Shown in pieces: positions 46,093 to 60,300 of a stretch of 64,000 nt of DNA. The notes below the pieces were generated by a model. It saw only the letters and a list, made by a program, of their open reading frames with translations. It made no database searches and was not told the DNA's origin. The stretch spans positions 10,522,501 to 10,586,500 of the forward strand of contig CATNEN010000003.1 in assembly GCA_950097015.1 (NCBI GenBank), read 5' to 3'. A program made the position numbers and the translations under genes. Position 1 is the first letter of the stretch. Each line of letters starts with the position of its first letter. Source of the stretch: Macrostomum hystrix. Taxonomy: Eukaryota; Platyhelminthes; Macrostomidae.

Positions 46093-47050
46093 ATGAGAAT
46101 GGGTGGAATTCAAAATGGCACTGCAGATTTGAGAATGGATGTAATTCAAAATGGCACTGCAGATTTGAGAATGGATGCAATTCAAAATGGCACTGCAGAT
46201 TTGAGAATGGATGCAATTCAAAATGGCACTGCAGATTTGAGAATGGATGCAATTCAAAATGGCGCTGCAGATTTGAGAATGGATGCAATTCAAAATGGCG
46301 CTGCAGATTTGAGAATGGATGCAATTCAAAATGGCGCTGCAGATTTGAGAATGGATGCAATTCAAAATGGCACTGCAGATTTGAGAATGGATGCAATTCA
46401 AAATGGCGCTGCAGATTTGAGAATGGATGCAATTCAAAATGGCACTGCAGATTTGAGAATGGATGCAATTCAAAATGGCGCTGCAGATTTGAGAATGGAT
46501 GCAATTCAAAATGGCACTGCAGATTTGAGAATGGATGCAATTCAAAATGGCGCTGCAGATTTGAGAATGGATGCAATTCAAAATGGCACTGCAGATTTGA
46601 GAATGGATGCAATTCAAAATGGCGCTGCAGATTTGAGAATGGATGCAATTCAAAATGGCACTGCAGATTTGAGAATGGATGCAATTCAAAATGGCGCTGC
46701 AGATTTGAGAATGGATGCAATTCAAAATGGCACTGCAGATTTGAGAATGGATGCACTTCAAAATGGCACTGCAGATTTGAGAATGGATGCAATTCAAAAT
46801 GGCACTGCAGATTTGAGAATGGATGCAATTCAAAGTGGCACTGCAGATTTGAGAATGGATTCAATTCGAAATGGGACTGCAGATTTGAGAATGGATGCAA
46901 TTCGAAATGGCACTGCAGATTTGAGAATGGATGTAATTCGAAATGGCACTGCAGATTTGAGAATGGATGCAATTCAAAATGGCGCTGCAGATTTGAGAAT
47001 GGATGGAGTTCAAAATGGCGCTGCAGATTTGAGAACGGATGGAGTTCAAA
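46093..47050. repeat. 36-bp minisatellite with uninterrupted frames
   Basis: About 26 units of 36 bp (core CACTGCAGATTTGAGAATGG) starting 100 bp after the poly(A) signal. There are no indels, so several frames on both strands stay open, including 365 codons on + (MDAIQNGTADLR repeats). Through the middle, GGCACT and GGCGCT units alternate, giving a 72-bp higher-order repeat. Confidence 0.97.
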
Positions 47051-47583
47051 ATAAAAAAGTCATAAAATATGTACAAGATAGTGAGTTCTGTTTAAAGAAA
47101 GTATATTTTTTGTATCAATACAAAATAGTTTTTTACAGACTGCTTATATTTAGAAAAAAAACAAATTTTAAACTAAAAACTACTCAGTAAATTAAAGCAG
47201 AGAAATTATAGAAGAGAAACTAAATAGGACAAAGACTAACAAAGTGTTCGGCTGTTGACAAAATCAATTGTCAACCGTACCAAGAATGTGTCAAAGTGTA
47301 CAAACTAAACGAAATCTTGCAGTCTAGAGCAAATTTATTAGAACTGTAAAAATATTCATCTATAGATATTCGTCACACACTACTTGTTCGAAATGTTGTA
47401 AGTAGTATCAATGAGGCAATCATTTATTGTCGCATAAAATAAAAAGAGGAGGAAAAAACTAGCAAACTCTCAGTTGAAAGTAACGATAAAACGAAAAAAG
47501 TGCATTAAATAATTATGAAGTCGAATGTTTTACTTGGGAGATAAGAAACAGTTAGAATTGAATTATAATTTACGTTTAGCTAG
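47051..47583. other. AT-rich spacer / 3' flank of the coiled-coil gene
   Basis: A minus-strand AATAAA at 47428-47423 lies about 155 bp beyond the coiled-coil gene's stop codon and is a plausible poly(A) signal. Nothing else recognised. Confidence 0.45.
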
Positions 47584-48350
47584 TTAATGAACAGCCGCAG
47601 ATTTGACTCCAGACAATGAACCCAGGTACTTAGCAACCAGCTGATCAGCATATTGCCTAGCACTTGGTGATAGATCAACGCCTGGGGACTGCTTTGGCAG
47701 CTGCTGCTGCTGCTGCTGCTGCTGAGACTGATTGTCTGATTGCCTGACAAAAAGGAAATGTGCGTTCGTTAGTGAAACGACACAAAAATATGGGTAAACT
47801 GAAGCAATGCAGAGTTAAAATTCGGGAAACGAGCACGGCACTCACTCTCTGATGAATCTTAAATCCAAGCGCGGCACAATGGGACTACCGTAGAGAGCCT
47901 CTGCTGATGATTCGCGAAATCTTTGCTTGACCTGTTCCAAAGTTTTCACCAGATCTGCTTCCGGGTCCGTATAGGAAGCTGGAACAGTTGCGGGAGAAGA
48001 AGCATCGGCAGCAGCAGCAGCAGCAGCAGCAGCTTCCTGGCGCAGCCGCAGAGCCGCTTGTGCCCTCAATCGGCTGAGCAGTCCACGACTCGGCGGACTT
48101 TTCATTCTCTCTTCCACAAAGAAGCCTTCGTCGGCGTCGAAATCTTCAACGCCAGTGTCGTCATTGTCGTCAGCGTCATTGTCGTCGTCCGAGTAGTTCT
48201 CGTCTCGAAATTTGACAACATTCTGACGCACCTCCGACAGGTTGGAGTCGTCGGCGCCGATTAAGACTGCAGATTGACGACCGCCGAGGGCTGGTAGGCG
48301 GGCGAGGAAGCTGCGAACTCGTTCGGATATTTCGCGATCTTCTTGACGCT

Positions 48351-48387
<37 letters not shown>

Positions 48388-51300
48388 AGGAGGAGGTGGC
48401 GGAGGAGGTGGAGGGGGCGGAGCTGCACGATCATTGGTTCTCCTTGGCGATACAACTAGAAGGAGTTCGTCTTGAATCTGCGGCCTGAGTTGCTCCTTCC
48501 GGTCATCCGATACGAACCTCCTCTGCCACGCCACAGACGGAGCTCTTGGTCCACCGTCTGATACTGGCGGCACTCGAGTTAGTAGGAGATTGCCCCGACG
48601 ATTCGGTGGCAGACGGTCTTCCAGTACGTAGCCGCCAGCGCTGACTGGGCCCTTGGCCGTCCAGCTCGGCTGGGATTCGAAGTCCACCGCACCGGCAACC
48701 TCCTCGTGGTTGTCAAGGACTCGCGGCTCTTCCAGATCTCGCAGCGCCGCTTTGGCCGCATCGATGACGGCCCGATGCTCCGAGTCCCTGGCAACGGATG
48801 TAACCAGCGGCTGCGGCCTCGACTGCGGCCGAAGCTTTTCAACTTCGAATTCTAGTCGGCGAAGCTGTTGACGAAGAGTTTCGCTCTCCAGCTGTTGAAC
48901 AGTCTCCTGATTGGACCTAAGGCAAAAAGCGATATGTTAATTGGATACAGGATACGATTCCGCGGCGAGGCCACTTTCATTTGGGGCGCAGCCGCGGAGA
49001 GAAGGCTTGGGGACTTGTCGTGCAATTTGCGCCCTTGAGGGCCAACCTCCAAGGCACAGTGAGAGTGTGTACACTGCCTGACGATGAGAAAGTCAGGGCA
49101 GATGTACACACCTGTGTGAGTATGTGCCCAGGAGTCAGCCAACTGGGCAGAATTGCCTCCTCGCTAGCCAGATGTACAGCCAGCGGCACAGCCGCAGCCA
49201 TTGCCCGGCTTTTTCAAAGGTTTGTGTACAGATGTTCAGTCCGTGGACTTAAGAAGCCGCCAGACCGACCCAAATTTCGTCCCCATCTGACGCTCGCATC
49301 CATTTAACAGCTGGGTGAACTGAAGCAATGCAGAGTTAAGTGTCTTGCTAAACGACACAAATTGTTCCAGTTCGAGTCGGGAATCGAACCCCCCGACCTT
49401 CAAGTCGTGAGTCCGGCGCACTAACAACTAGACTAAAACCTCTAACCAAAATTGTAATAAGCAGAAAAATTGTCACGACGAAATCTTGAGAGGAGAAAAG
49501 TTATGCCTACATTGGTGGTTTTTGCCAACAGATACCCGACGAAAATCGTTGAACATCTCGACGATGCCGATGCGATGCCAAAAATTCTAGCCCGTGTTCT
49601 GGATTTTCATGTCGATTGGTAAAATATTTCGAAAGAGACAAAAAATAAAAATTTGTGTATATAAACTGCCTTCGAGTACCTTCTGGTGTTGTCAACGGCG
49701 GCAGCACTGGCGCTAGCCAGTCGAGCTGCCAGATCCGTGTTCTCCTCCTGCATTCTGGTCAGCTGTCTCTCTAGTCCAGCAATGCGTCTCTCCAAGGCGC
49801 CCACAATGGCCAACTGCTGCTGCTGTTGCTGCCGATAAAGCAGCTCATTTAATCGATTGTCTTCATCGTAGTTGTCGTCCACTTTAGTTTCGTAGCGACT
49901 GTCGGCAGCTGTTGATGCGACTAGTTGGGATTTCATCTCGAGATTCTGTCGGCGCAAAGGTTCAAGCTGGTCTGTGAGGCTGTCCAGTTCCAGCTGACGA
50001 GAGCGAAGCTGCGGCGGATAAAAGTACATTTTCTAAATATCTTTCTCGAAATTTGGTGAGAATAGAGATGGGTAGGGATGCATTGGATAGGATAGAGAGG
50101 GGTAGGGATGTATTGGATGGGATTGAGAGGGGTAGGGATGTATTGGATGGGATTGAGAGGGGTAGGGATGCATTGGATGGGATTGAGAGGGGTAGGGATG
50201 CATTGGATGGGATTGAGAGGGGTAGGGATGCATTGGATGGGATTGAGAGGGGTAGGGATGTATTGGGTAGGATTGAGAGGGGTAGGGATGTATTGGATGT
50301 GATTGAGAGGGGTAGGGATGTATTGGGTAGGATTGAGAGGGGTAGGGATGCATTGGGTAGGATAGAGAGGGGTAGGGATGCATTGGGTAGGATTGAGAGG
50401 GGTAGGGATGCATTGGGTAGGATTGAGAGGGGTAGGGATGTATAGGGTAGGATAGAGAGGGGTAGGGATGCATTGGGTAGGATTGAGAGGGGTAGGGATG
50501 TATTGGGTAGGATTGAGAGGGTAGGGATGCATTGGATGGAATTGAGAGGGGTAGGGATGCATTGGATGGAATTGAGAGGGGTAGGGATGCATTGGATGGG
50601 ATTGAGAGGGGTAGGGATGCATTGGATGGGATTGAGAGGGGTAGGGATGCATTGGATGGGATTGAGAGGGGTAGGGATGCATTGGGTAGGATTGAGAGGG
50701 GTAGGGATGTATTGGGTAGGATTGAGAGGGTAGGGATGCATTGGATGGAATTGAGAGGGGTAGGGATGCATTGGATGGGATTGAGAGGGGTAGGGATGCA
50801 TTGGGTAGGATTGAGAGGGGTAGGGATGTATTGGGTAGGATTGAGAGGGTAGGGATGCATTGGATGGAATTGAGAGGGGTAGGGATGCATTGGATGGAAT
50901 TGAGAGGGGTAGGGATGCATTGGATGGGATTGAGAGGGGTAGGGATGCATTGGATGGGATTGAGAGGGGTAGGGATGCATTGGATGGGATTGAGAGGGGT
51001 AGGGATGCATTGGATGGGATTGAGAGGGGTAGGGATGTATTGGGTAGGATTGAAAGGGGAAGAATGACACAGAAAGGATTAGAAAAGGTTAACTACTAGA
51101 GAGGATAATGTAGACGAGAGATAAAGAAATACCCAATAATATTTCTGAAAGCAAAGACCTAAAAAATTCCTAGAAAACAGTTGTAGTATAACAAAAAAAT
51201 TATTTATCATATCCAGGGACTACTAAAACACTCTGATCATATCGAAAAGCTAATCTTAACTAATCTCGTCGACAGGATAAAATAAAAAAGGTAGCTGGAA

Positions 51301-54300
51301 ACCACCTATTCTACCTGTGAGAAATGAAATAACTAGAAAACTAATTTGAGAATTTCGGGTTTGTTAGAAAAGTGTTTGCTTTAAAACGTTGGCAAACAGA
51401 AAACTACTAATAAGGCAGATAGATTTACCGTAAAAACTATTCGTTGGAATCAATTGAGTTTCATGCAGGTCTGGCTGTAGGAATTGTATATTTACACTCA
51501 CACACTAGAAGCAACAGCAGCAGCAGCAGCAGCAGCAGTAGGAGGGTTCAGTGTCTTAGAATCCCAGTTTTTTGGCCGGGTCTTTTGTGTGTTCCGCGGT
51601 TGGCAAGAGATGTGCGTCAGAAACGAGAAATATAATATAAGCTAGACTTAAGGGGTGTACATTCAATGGCCTTCTCTAAGTAACTATGGGGCCAACGCCC
51701 TAACTCTTATTTTTTCTCTGTCTGTCTCTCCTAGCCACCATTCCTTCGCCTATTCTCTTCATATTGCTTTGGCTTCTCTGAATTAAATCTCTGCCTTTTT
51801 TTACTTCGCATGCAAATTAACATTTTTCTCTTGCCCGTTGCTTGGGTACCTTATTCTGTAAGCCTTGCCACAGCTTTGCCAGCACTAAGTCAGTATTGTT
51901 TAAGTCTGGCTTTTCCTGTAACTAGGTCTGCCTTGTAAGTCTTAGGCTGTACTACACAGCGAAATGTCTTCAGGCCTCAGGCCTCAATCCCCTGAGTCTT
52001 CAGGCCTCAGTCCCCCGTGTCTTCAGGCATCAGCCCCTTGTGTCTTCAGGCCTCAGTCCCCTGTGTCTTCAGGCCTCAGTCACCTGGATCTTCAGGCCTC
52101 AGTCACCTGTGTCTTCAGGCCTCAGTCCCCTGGATCTTCAGGCCTCAGTCCCCCGTATCTTCAGGCATCAGCCCCTTGTGTCTTCAGGCCTCAGTCCCCT
52201 GTGTCTTCAGGCCTCAGTCACCTGGATCTTCAGGCCTCAGTCACCTGTGTCTTCAGGCCTCAGTCCCCTGGATCTTCAGGCCTCAGTCTCATGTGTCTTC
52301 AGGCCTCAGTCCCATGTGTCTTCAGGCCTCAGTCCCCTGTGTCTTCAGGCCTCAGTCCCCTGGATCTTCAGGCCTCAGTCACCTGGATCTTCAGGCCTCA
52401 GTCCCCTGTGTCTTCAGGCCTCAGTCCCCTGGATCTTCAGGCCTCAGTCACCTGTGTCTTCAGGCCTCAGTCCCCTGGATCTTCAGGCCTCAGTCACCTG
52501 TGTCTTCAGGCCTCAGTCCCCTGTGTCTTCAGGCCTCAGTCCCCCGTGTCTTCAGGCCTCAGTCCCCTGTGCCTTCAGGCCTCAGTCACCTGTGTCTTCA
52601 GGCCTCAGTCTCATGTGTCTTCAGGCCTCAGTCCCCTGTGCCTTTAGGCCTCAGTCTCATGTGTCTTCAGGCCTCAGTCACCTGTGTCTTCAGGCCTCAG
52701 TCTCATGTGTCTTCAGGCCTCAGTCCCCTGTGTCTTCAGGCCTCAGTCTCATGTGTCTTCAGGCCTCAGTCTCATGTGTCTTCAGGCCTCAGTCTCATGT
52801 GTCTTCAGGCCTCAGTCTCATGTGTCTTCAGGCCTCAGTCCCCTGTGTCTTCAGGCCTCAGTCCCCTGTGCCTTCAGGCCTCAGTCACCTGTGTCTTCAG
52901 GCCTCAGTCTCATGTGTCTTCAGACCTCAGTCCCCTGTGCCTTCAGGCCTCAGTCTCATGTGTCTTCAGGCCTCAGTCTCATGTGTCTTCAGGCCTCAGT
53001 CCATGTGGATTTATTTGAAATTTTAAGACCAGTTTTTTATCATCATATGCCGAGGCATTCGTACCATAGTCCTATTCAAATTTTCGACTAGCATGATAGC
53101 ATAAATCAGTAATGTATTTTTTTAATTGGAAGATCAGCAGACAGAGGCTAGCTTTTTTGTCACAATAACTCAGCCGTCATAACTAAAATTTACCTAAGGG
53201 AGATTGCAATTTGATAATAACAAATAGTACATGCAACTGAATCAATAAAAAACGGTCACGATTATTTGAGTATATAATATTTAGAATTTATGAGATGAGA
53301 TCCGATACATTTTAAAGGGGTGGGTTTGAGATTAGAAGAAAGTAAACAGGATTTGAAAGGACTAGATTTGATTAGACTAGATTGAGTGAGATTAGATGTT
53401 GTGAGATTAGATGGTGTGAGATAAGATGGTGTGGGATTAGATGGTGTGAGATTAGATGGTGTGAGATAAGATGTTGTGAGATTAGATGGTGTAGGATTAG
53501 ATGTTGTGAGATTAGATGGTGTGAGATAAGATGTTGTGAGATTAGATGGTGTAGGATTAGATGTTGTGAGATTAGATGGTGTGAGATAAGATGTTGTGAG
53601 ATTAGATAGTGTAGGATTAGATGTTGTGAGATTAGATGGTGTGAGATAAGATGGTGTGGGATTAGATGGTGTGGGATTAGATAGTGTGAGATTAGATGGT
53701 GTGACATTAGATGGTGTGAGATTAGATGGTGTGAGATTAGATGGTGTGGGATTAGATGGTGTAGGATTAGATGTTGTGAGATTAGATGGTGTGAGATAAG
53801 ATGTTGTGAGATTAGACGGTGTAGGATTAGATGTTGTGAGATTAGATGGTGTGAGATAAGATGGTGTGGGATTAGATGGTGTGGGATTAGATGGCGTGAG
53901 ATAAGATGGTTTGGGATTAGATGGTGCGGGATTAGATGGTGTGGGATAAGATGGTGTGGGATTGGATGGCGTGAGATTAGATTATTTGAGAATACATGAG
54001 GCGGAAGATAGTTACTGTGATAATGGACTGAATTAGGTAGAAATAATTGTGAGTTGACATTAGATGAGGTGAGATTAGAAGCTAGAAAGAGCTCAGTTCT
54101 CAGCACACACATGCAATGATCATGCAAAATCAATTGCGTATTATCTCCTTCTCGACTGCTTTAACACCATCACCATCGGCCGAGCAGTTCGCGCCCTTGT
54201 CGCGACAGACTCGCTCTCCGCCAATCAACTCGGAGCCCTCAGTGTCGCTGACATAATGCTGCATCCCTATGTAATAATTGGGCTGCAGCAACAGGGGAGC

Positions 54301-57300
54301 AGTGCTCAAAGCAATGAGATTTCTCGGCTGAAATGCCGACTTCCATTTGTCATTGGGATGCCGATCAAACATCACCGGCAGGTATTCATCAACGGCTATC
54401 AACCGATTGAGAGGCTGCTGATCGATGAGCTTTCTGGCGCCAGATTTAGTGATGGCGTAGCCAAGAGTCCAGTAGGTGTAGCCGGGACTAGCCAGAAATT
54501 CGGCCCCAGGTAATTTCACTTCCTCATCCGGGTACATGATCTTGCGGCCCAGGTACAGCAGCTCCCAGTTGGACCGCAGTCTGTCAGCCTCGGCCTTAGC
54601 CAGTTGAAGGCGCTCTTCAAAGTTTGGATAGAACCGAACGTCGTCTTCCAGTACAAGGACCCGGTTGAGGCCGGGATCATTGGCCAGGGCCTGCCAGATG
54701 GCGTGATGACTGAGGAAGCAGCCAACCTCGCCCATTGTGAGTCCCCTGCCGTGATACGGATCGGCGTAGCCAGTCAGTGACTGGATGCCCTTACTCTGCA
54801 GCCAGCTAGCGTTCAGCTGCCGACCATCGACTGCAGCGAGATGCTGCCAATCGATGCCCAACAGTGTCAGGGCGTAGCGCATTCGTTCCAGTCGGTCTGG
54901 TCGACGCGCCAAATTGATGACGAACACAAGATCGAAACCGAATCGACGCGGGGTCGGAGGTCGGGCGAATTCGGCCAGCGAGTCCGCCGGTTGCCAGGCG
55001 AATGAGCCGGCTTGGTGATAGTGAAACTCCAGCAAGGCGTGCTTGAACGCCCCGGCTTCCAGGTCGATGACGCTAATATTCTGATTGCTGTTGATTAAAC
55101 GCCTATCTTCAATGTTAGAATAGACACCAAAGTGCATGCTGTTGTCAAGAACCGGCTGGATTCCAGTCTTCGCCGCGGCCCAGGACATCACAGGCAGGTC
55201 GTCTATTGGCCAATGCCTGGGATAATCTTCCGGGATCGGAAAGAATTGGAATTGCGAAGTTGCGTCGGTTGACAAAGACAGCAGGAATGCGGAATGAATC
55301 ACAGCCACCGGGAATAGGCCGACGCGATTGCGTTTCTGAATGTCCATGTAGGTTGCTGATCGAGCATAGTAACCAGTTTCCGAGTCGATGTCGCCCCAGA
55401 AATTCGCTCCGAAACTCGGATCGCTGCTGCAGTTCAACAGAGGCGCAATCAGGCTGACGTTTCTCGATGCCAGATGTCGCAGGGTGTCCGGGTTGGTTAT
55501 CAGAACATCGGCGTCGAGATAGAACACAAACCGAGAAGCAAAATTGCGAGCCAAATCCAATGCCAACTGTCTCAGTTTGAGTACTTGAATAAATCTTTCA
55601 CTAATCCAATCGAGAGTCTGAGAATCTTCACCAGGATATTCGACTGGCGGTTCAACTGAACGAATTTGAATTCTCGCATATTTGTTTAAATTAGCGCGTT
55701 GCCAGGTGCGCAGCACAGTCAAACTATTGTCTATGGTATGATCCACAAAGAATAATAGAGACAGCCTGCTAGCATTGTAGTTGAATCGTTCAACACCAGC
55801 TAGAGTGTAGGGCAGAGCGAAGGCCTTGTTGCGAACCAGCATTGCGATCGTAACGAATGAATCATCAGCTTCAAGACTGCATGATGCTGGCTTCAAAGAC
55901 CACAGTAGCGTCGATAGAAGGACAATGATTAGCTTCATTCTATTCAATCGTCGATAATGCTTAGTCCAGTTATTTTACAGTCAAAATCGTGCGTTTTTTG
56001 CAGTAGAAGTCTGTTTGTGCGCGCAAATTTATCAATATCGTCATGAAACTTTCCACTTTCAATTCCTCCAAACAACATCCCAGTTTCTTAGAATACGTAT
56101 TTGGCGTTGGCGTACAGCAGCAACAGGTTGGACAGGAGAGAGGTCGATACACGGTTTTTAGAACCTACCCCCCCTACTTCACCGCACGTACGTCTGCCCA
56201 ACTTTGTGTACACTGGGCAACACCAACCCCATCCACAAATTTTCTGAAACCAGCTTCCTCTCCTCTGCCCTGAACACACAGGACTTACCGCACCTTTCAA
56301 CTTGTCTTACCCACCAGAATGTGGCGATTCAGGCTAAGCTGAGGCACCGTATTGCGATTTCATTCTGGGGTAGACATTCTTCCCCTTTCTGTGTCATTCT
56401 TCCCCTTTCTATGTCATTCTTCCCCTTTCTATGTCATTCTTCCCCTTTCTGTGTCATTCTTTCCCTTTCTATTTCATTCTTCCCCTTTCTGTGTCATTCT
56501 TCCCCTTTCTTTGTCATTCTTCCCATTTCTGTGTCATTCTTCCCCTTTCTGTGTTATTCTTCCCCTTTCTATGTCATTCTTCCCCTTTCTATGTCATTCT
56601 TCCCCTTTCTGTGTCATTCTTTCCCTTTCTATTTCATTCTTCCCCTTTCTGTGTCATTCTTCCCCTTTCTTTGTCATTCTTCCCATTTCTGTGTCATTCT
56701 TCCCCTTTCTGTGTCATTCTTCCCATTTCTGTGTCATTCTTCCCCTTTCTTTGTCATTCTTCCCCTTTCTGTGTCATTCTTCCCCTTTCTTTGTCATTCT
56801 TCCCCTTTCTGTGTCATTCTTCCCCTTTCTTTGTCATTCTTCCCCTTTCTATGTCATTCTTCCCCTTTCTGTGTCATTCTTCCCCTTTCTTTGTCATTCT
56901 TCCCCTTTCTATGTCATTCTTCCCCTTTCTGTGTCATTCTTCTCTTTTCTGTGTCATTCTTCTCCTTTCTGTATCATTCTTCTCCTTTCTATATCATTCT
57001 TCTCCTTTCTATGTCATTCTTTCCCTTTCTATGTCATTTTTTCCCTTTCTGTTTCATTCTTCTCCTTTCTGTATCATTCTTCTCCTTTCTATGTCATTCT
57101 TCTCCTTTCTGTGTCATTCTTTCCCTTTCTGTGTCATTCTTCCCCTTTCTATGTCATTCTTCCCCCTTTCTGTATCATTCTTCTCCTTTCTATGTCATTC
57201 TTTCCCTTTCTATGTCATTCTTTCCCTTTCTGTGTCATTCTTCCCCTTTCTGTGTCATTCTTCTCCTTTCTGTATCGTTCTTCTCCTTTCTATGTCATTC

Positions 57301-60300
57301 TTTCCCTTTCTATGTCATTCTTCCCCTTTCTGTGTCATTCTTCCCCTTTCTGTGTCATTCTTCTCCTTTCTATGTCATTCTTTCCCTTTCTGTGTCATTC
57401 TTCTCTTTTCTGTGTCATTCTTCACCTTTCTGTGTCATTCTTCCCCTTTCTGTGTCATTCTTCCCCTTTCTGTGTCATTCTTCTCCTTTCTATGTCATTC
57501 TTCCCCTTTCTCTATCATTCTTCCCATTTCTGTGTCATTCTTCTACTTTCTGTGTCATTCTTCCCCTTTCTATGTCATTCTTCCCCTTTCTGTGTCATTC
57601 TTCACCTTTCTGTGTCATTCTTCCCCTTTCTGTGTCATTCTTCCCCTTTCTGTGTCATTCTTCCCCTTTCTGTGTCATTCTTTCCCTTTCTGTGTCATTC
57701 TTCCCCTTTCTCTATCATTCTTCCCATTTCTGTGTCATTCTTCTACTTTCTGTGTCATTCTTCCCCTTTCTATGTCATTCTTCCCCTTTCTGTGTCATTC
57801 TTCCCCCTTTCTGTCTCTTTCTTCTCCTATCTTCCCCTTTCTGTGTCATTCTTCACCTTTCTGTGTCATTCTTCCCCTTTCTGTGTCATTCTTTCCCTTT
57901 CTATGTCATTTTTCTCCTTTATATGTCATTCTTCCCCTTTCTATGTCATTCTTCCCCTTTCTGTGTCATTCTTCCCTCTTTCTGTCTCTTTCTTCTCCTA
58001 TCTTCCCTTTTCTGTGTCATTCTTCCCCCTTTCTGTGTCATTCTTCCCCTTTCGGTGTCATTCTTCCCCTTTCTGTGTCATTCTTCCCCTTTCTGTGTCA
58101 TTCTTCCCCTTTCTATGTCATTCTTCCCCTTTCTGTGTCATTTTTCTCCTTTCTATGTCATTCTTCCCCTTTCTATGTCATTCTTCACCTTTCTGTGTCA
58201 TTCTTCCCTCTTTCTGTCTCTTTCTTCTCCTATCTTCCCCTTTCTGTGTCATTCTTCCCCCTTTCTGTGTCATTCTTCCCCTTTCTGTGTCATTCTTCCC
58301 CTTTCTGTGTCATTCTTCCCCTTTCTGTGTCATTCTTCCCCCTTTCTGTGTCATTCTTCCCCTTTCTGTGTCATTCTTCCCCTTTCTGTGTCATTCTTCC
58401 CCTTTCTGTGTCATTCTTCCCCTTTCTATGTCATTCTTCCCCTTTCTGTGTCATTTTTCTCCTTTCTATGTCATTCTTCCCCTTTCTATGTCATTCTTCA
58501 CCTTTCTGTGTCATTCTTCCCTCTTTCTGTCTCTTTCTTCTCCTATCTTCCCCTTTCTGTGTCATTCTTCCCCCTTTCTGTGTCATTCTTCCCCTTTCTG
58601 TGTCATTCTTCCCCTTTCTGTGTCATTCTTCCCCTTTCTGTGTCATTCTTTCCCTTTCTGTGTCATTCTTTCCCTTTCTGTGTGATTCCTTCCCTTTCTG
58701 TGTCATTCTTTCCCTTTCTTTGTCATTCTTCTCCTTTCTGTGTCATTCTTCCCCTTTTCTCTATCATTCTTCCCATTTCTGTGTCATTATTCTACTTTCT
58801 GTGTCATTCTTCCCCTTTCTATGTCATTCTTCCCCTTTCTGTGTCTTTCTTCTCCTATCTTCCCCTTTCTGTGTCATTCTTCCCCCTTTCTGTCTCTTTC
58901 TTCTCCTATCTTCCCCTTTCTGTGTCATTCTTCCACTTTTCTGTCTCTTTCTTCCCCTTTCTGTGTCATTCTTCCCCTTTCTGTGTCATTCTTCCCCTTT
59001 CTGTGTCATTCTTCCCCTTTCTGTGTCATTCTTCCCCTTTCTGTGTCATTCTTCCCCTTTCTGTGTAATTCTTCCCCCTTTCTATGTCATTCTTCCCCTT
59101 TCTATGTCATTCTCCTTGCAAAAGATCATTGAACAGCAAAATCCTAAGCGAAATAAAAAGTGAGGAAATGATCTCAGAGAGCGAATGCTCACATGGCAAC
59201 TCACCGCATCTGTCAGCTGGCGGCACTCGTCTCTGAGCTCCTCTTCAGCTTGGTCTCTCATTTGGCGCTCCCTGTCTCGCTCTCTCTCCCGCTCCCTCTC
59301 GCGTTCTCGCTCTCTGTCGCGCAGCTCCCTGACCCACTGGACCGCGGCTGCGACATTGGACGCTGGCGGCGGCGGAGGCAGCGTGAACGTCGGAGGCGGA
59401 GGCAACGGCTGCGGCGGCACATTCGGTTGCCGCGGATGTCGTCTAGAATAGCGAGGTGGGTTTAACATGCACGGCTCCGAAGCAGCAGCAGCAGCCGCTG
59501 CCAGCATAGCAACGCGATCTGACATCATTGTGTCTTCCTCGAAGTCGGACAGTGAGCCAGTTGGCGTCTGATTGCCGTCTAGTCGGCGACGTCTCAGCTG
59601 TCGCAGAAATCGCCTACGATGAGGTCCTTCGCTGCCTGAGCAGGCTTCGAGCAACTCGTCTGTTCCGTCTGAGTTTGGCGACTCGACCTGGCGGAGATGG
59701 AGGGGTAAAAACAGGGGGAGAATGAAACGGAGGGGTAGAAACAGGGGGAAAATGAACAAGAGGGGAACTGAAATAGAAATGGGAAGAAAGAGACAGAAAG
59801 GGGAACAATGACACAGAAAGGGGGAAGAATGACACAGAAAGGGGAAGATAGGGGAAGAATGACACAGAAAGGGGGAAGAATGACACAGAAAGGGGGAAGA
59901 ATGACACAGAAAGGGGGAAGAATGACACAGAAAGGGAGAAGAATTACACAGAAAGGGGAAGATAGGGGAAGAATGACACAGAAAGGGGAAGATAGGGGAA
60001 GAATGACACAGAAAGGGGAAGAATGACACAGAAAGGGGGAAGAATGACACAGAAAGGGGAAGATAGGGGAAGAATGACACAGAAAGGGGAACAATGACAC
60101 AGAAAGGGGGAAGAATTACACAGAAAGGGGAAGAATGACACAGAAAGGGGAAGATAGGGGAAGAATGACACAGAAAGGGGGAAGAATTACACAGAAAGGG
60201 GAAGAATGACACAGAAAGGGGAAGATAGGGGAAGAATGACACAGAAAGGGGGAAGAATGACACAGAAAGGGGAAGAATGACACAGAAAGGGGAAGATAGG

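Noticed and set aside
51964-53091. Three plus-strand frames of 227-333 codons (CVFRPQSPVSSGLSPLCLQAS)
   Set aside because: 23-bp array read in three frames; no coding bias.
56204-59163. Plus-strand frames of 777-954 codons rich in Ser/Phe/Leu/Pro/Cys
   Set aside because: They are translations of the 20-bp array. All three frames are open because 60 bp is three units and the unit lacks stop codons. No start context, splice signals or domain.
59185-59465. Plus-strand frames (88-90 codons) over exon 2 of the coiled-coil gene
   Set aside because: Antisense shadows of the Arg/Glu-rich and Pro-rich coding sequence. The minus frame has matching splice sites and phase.
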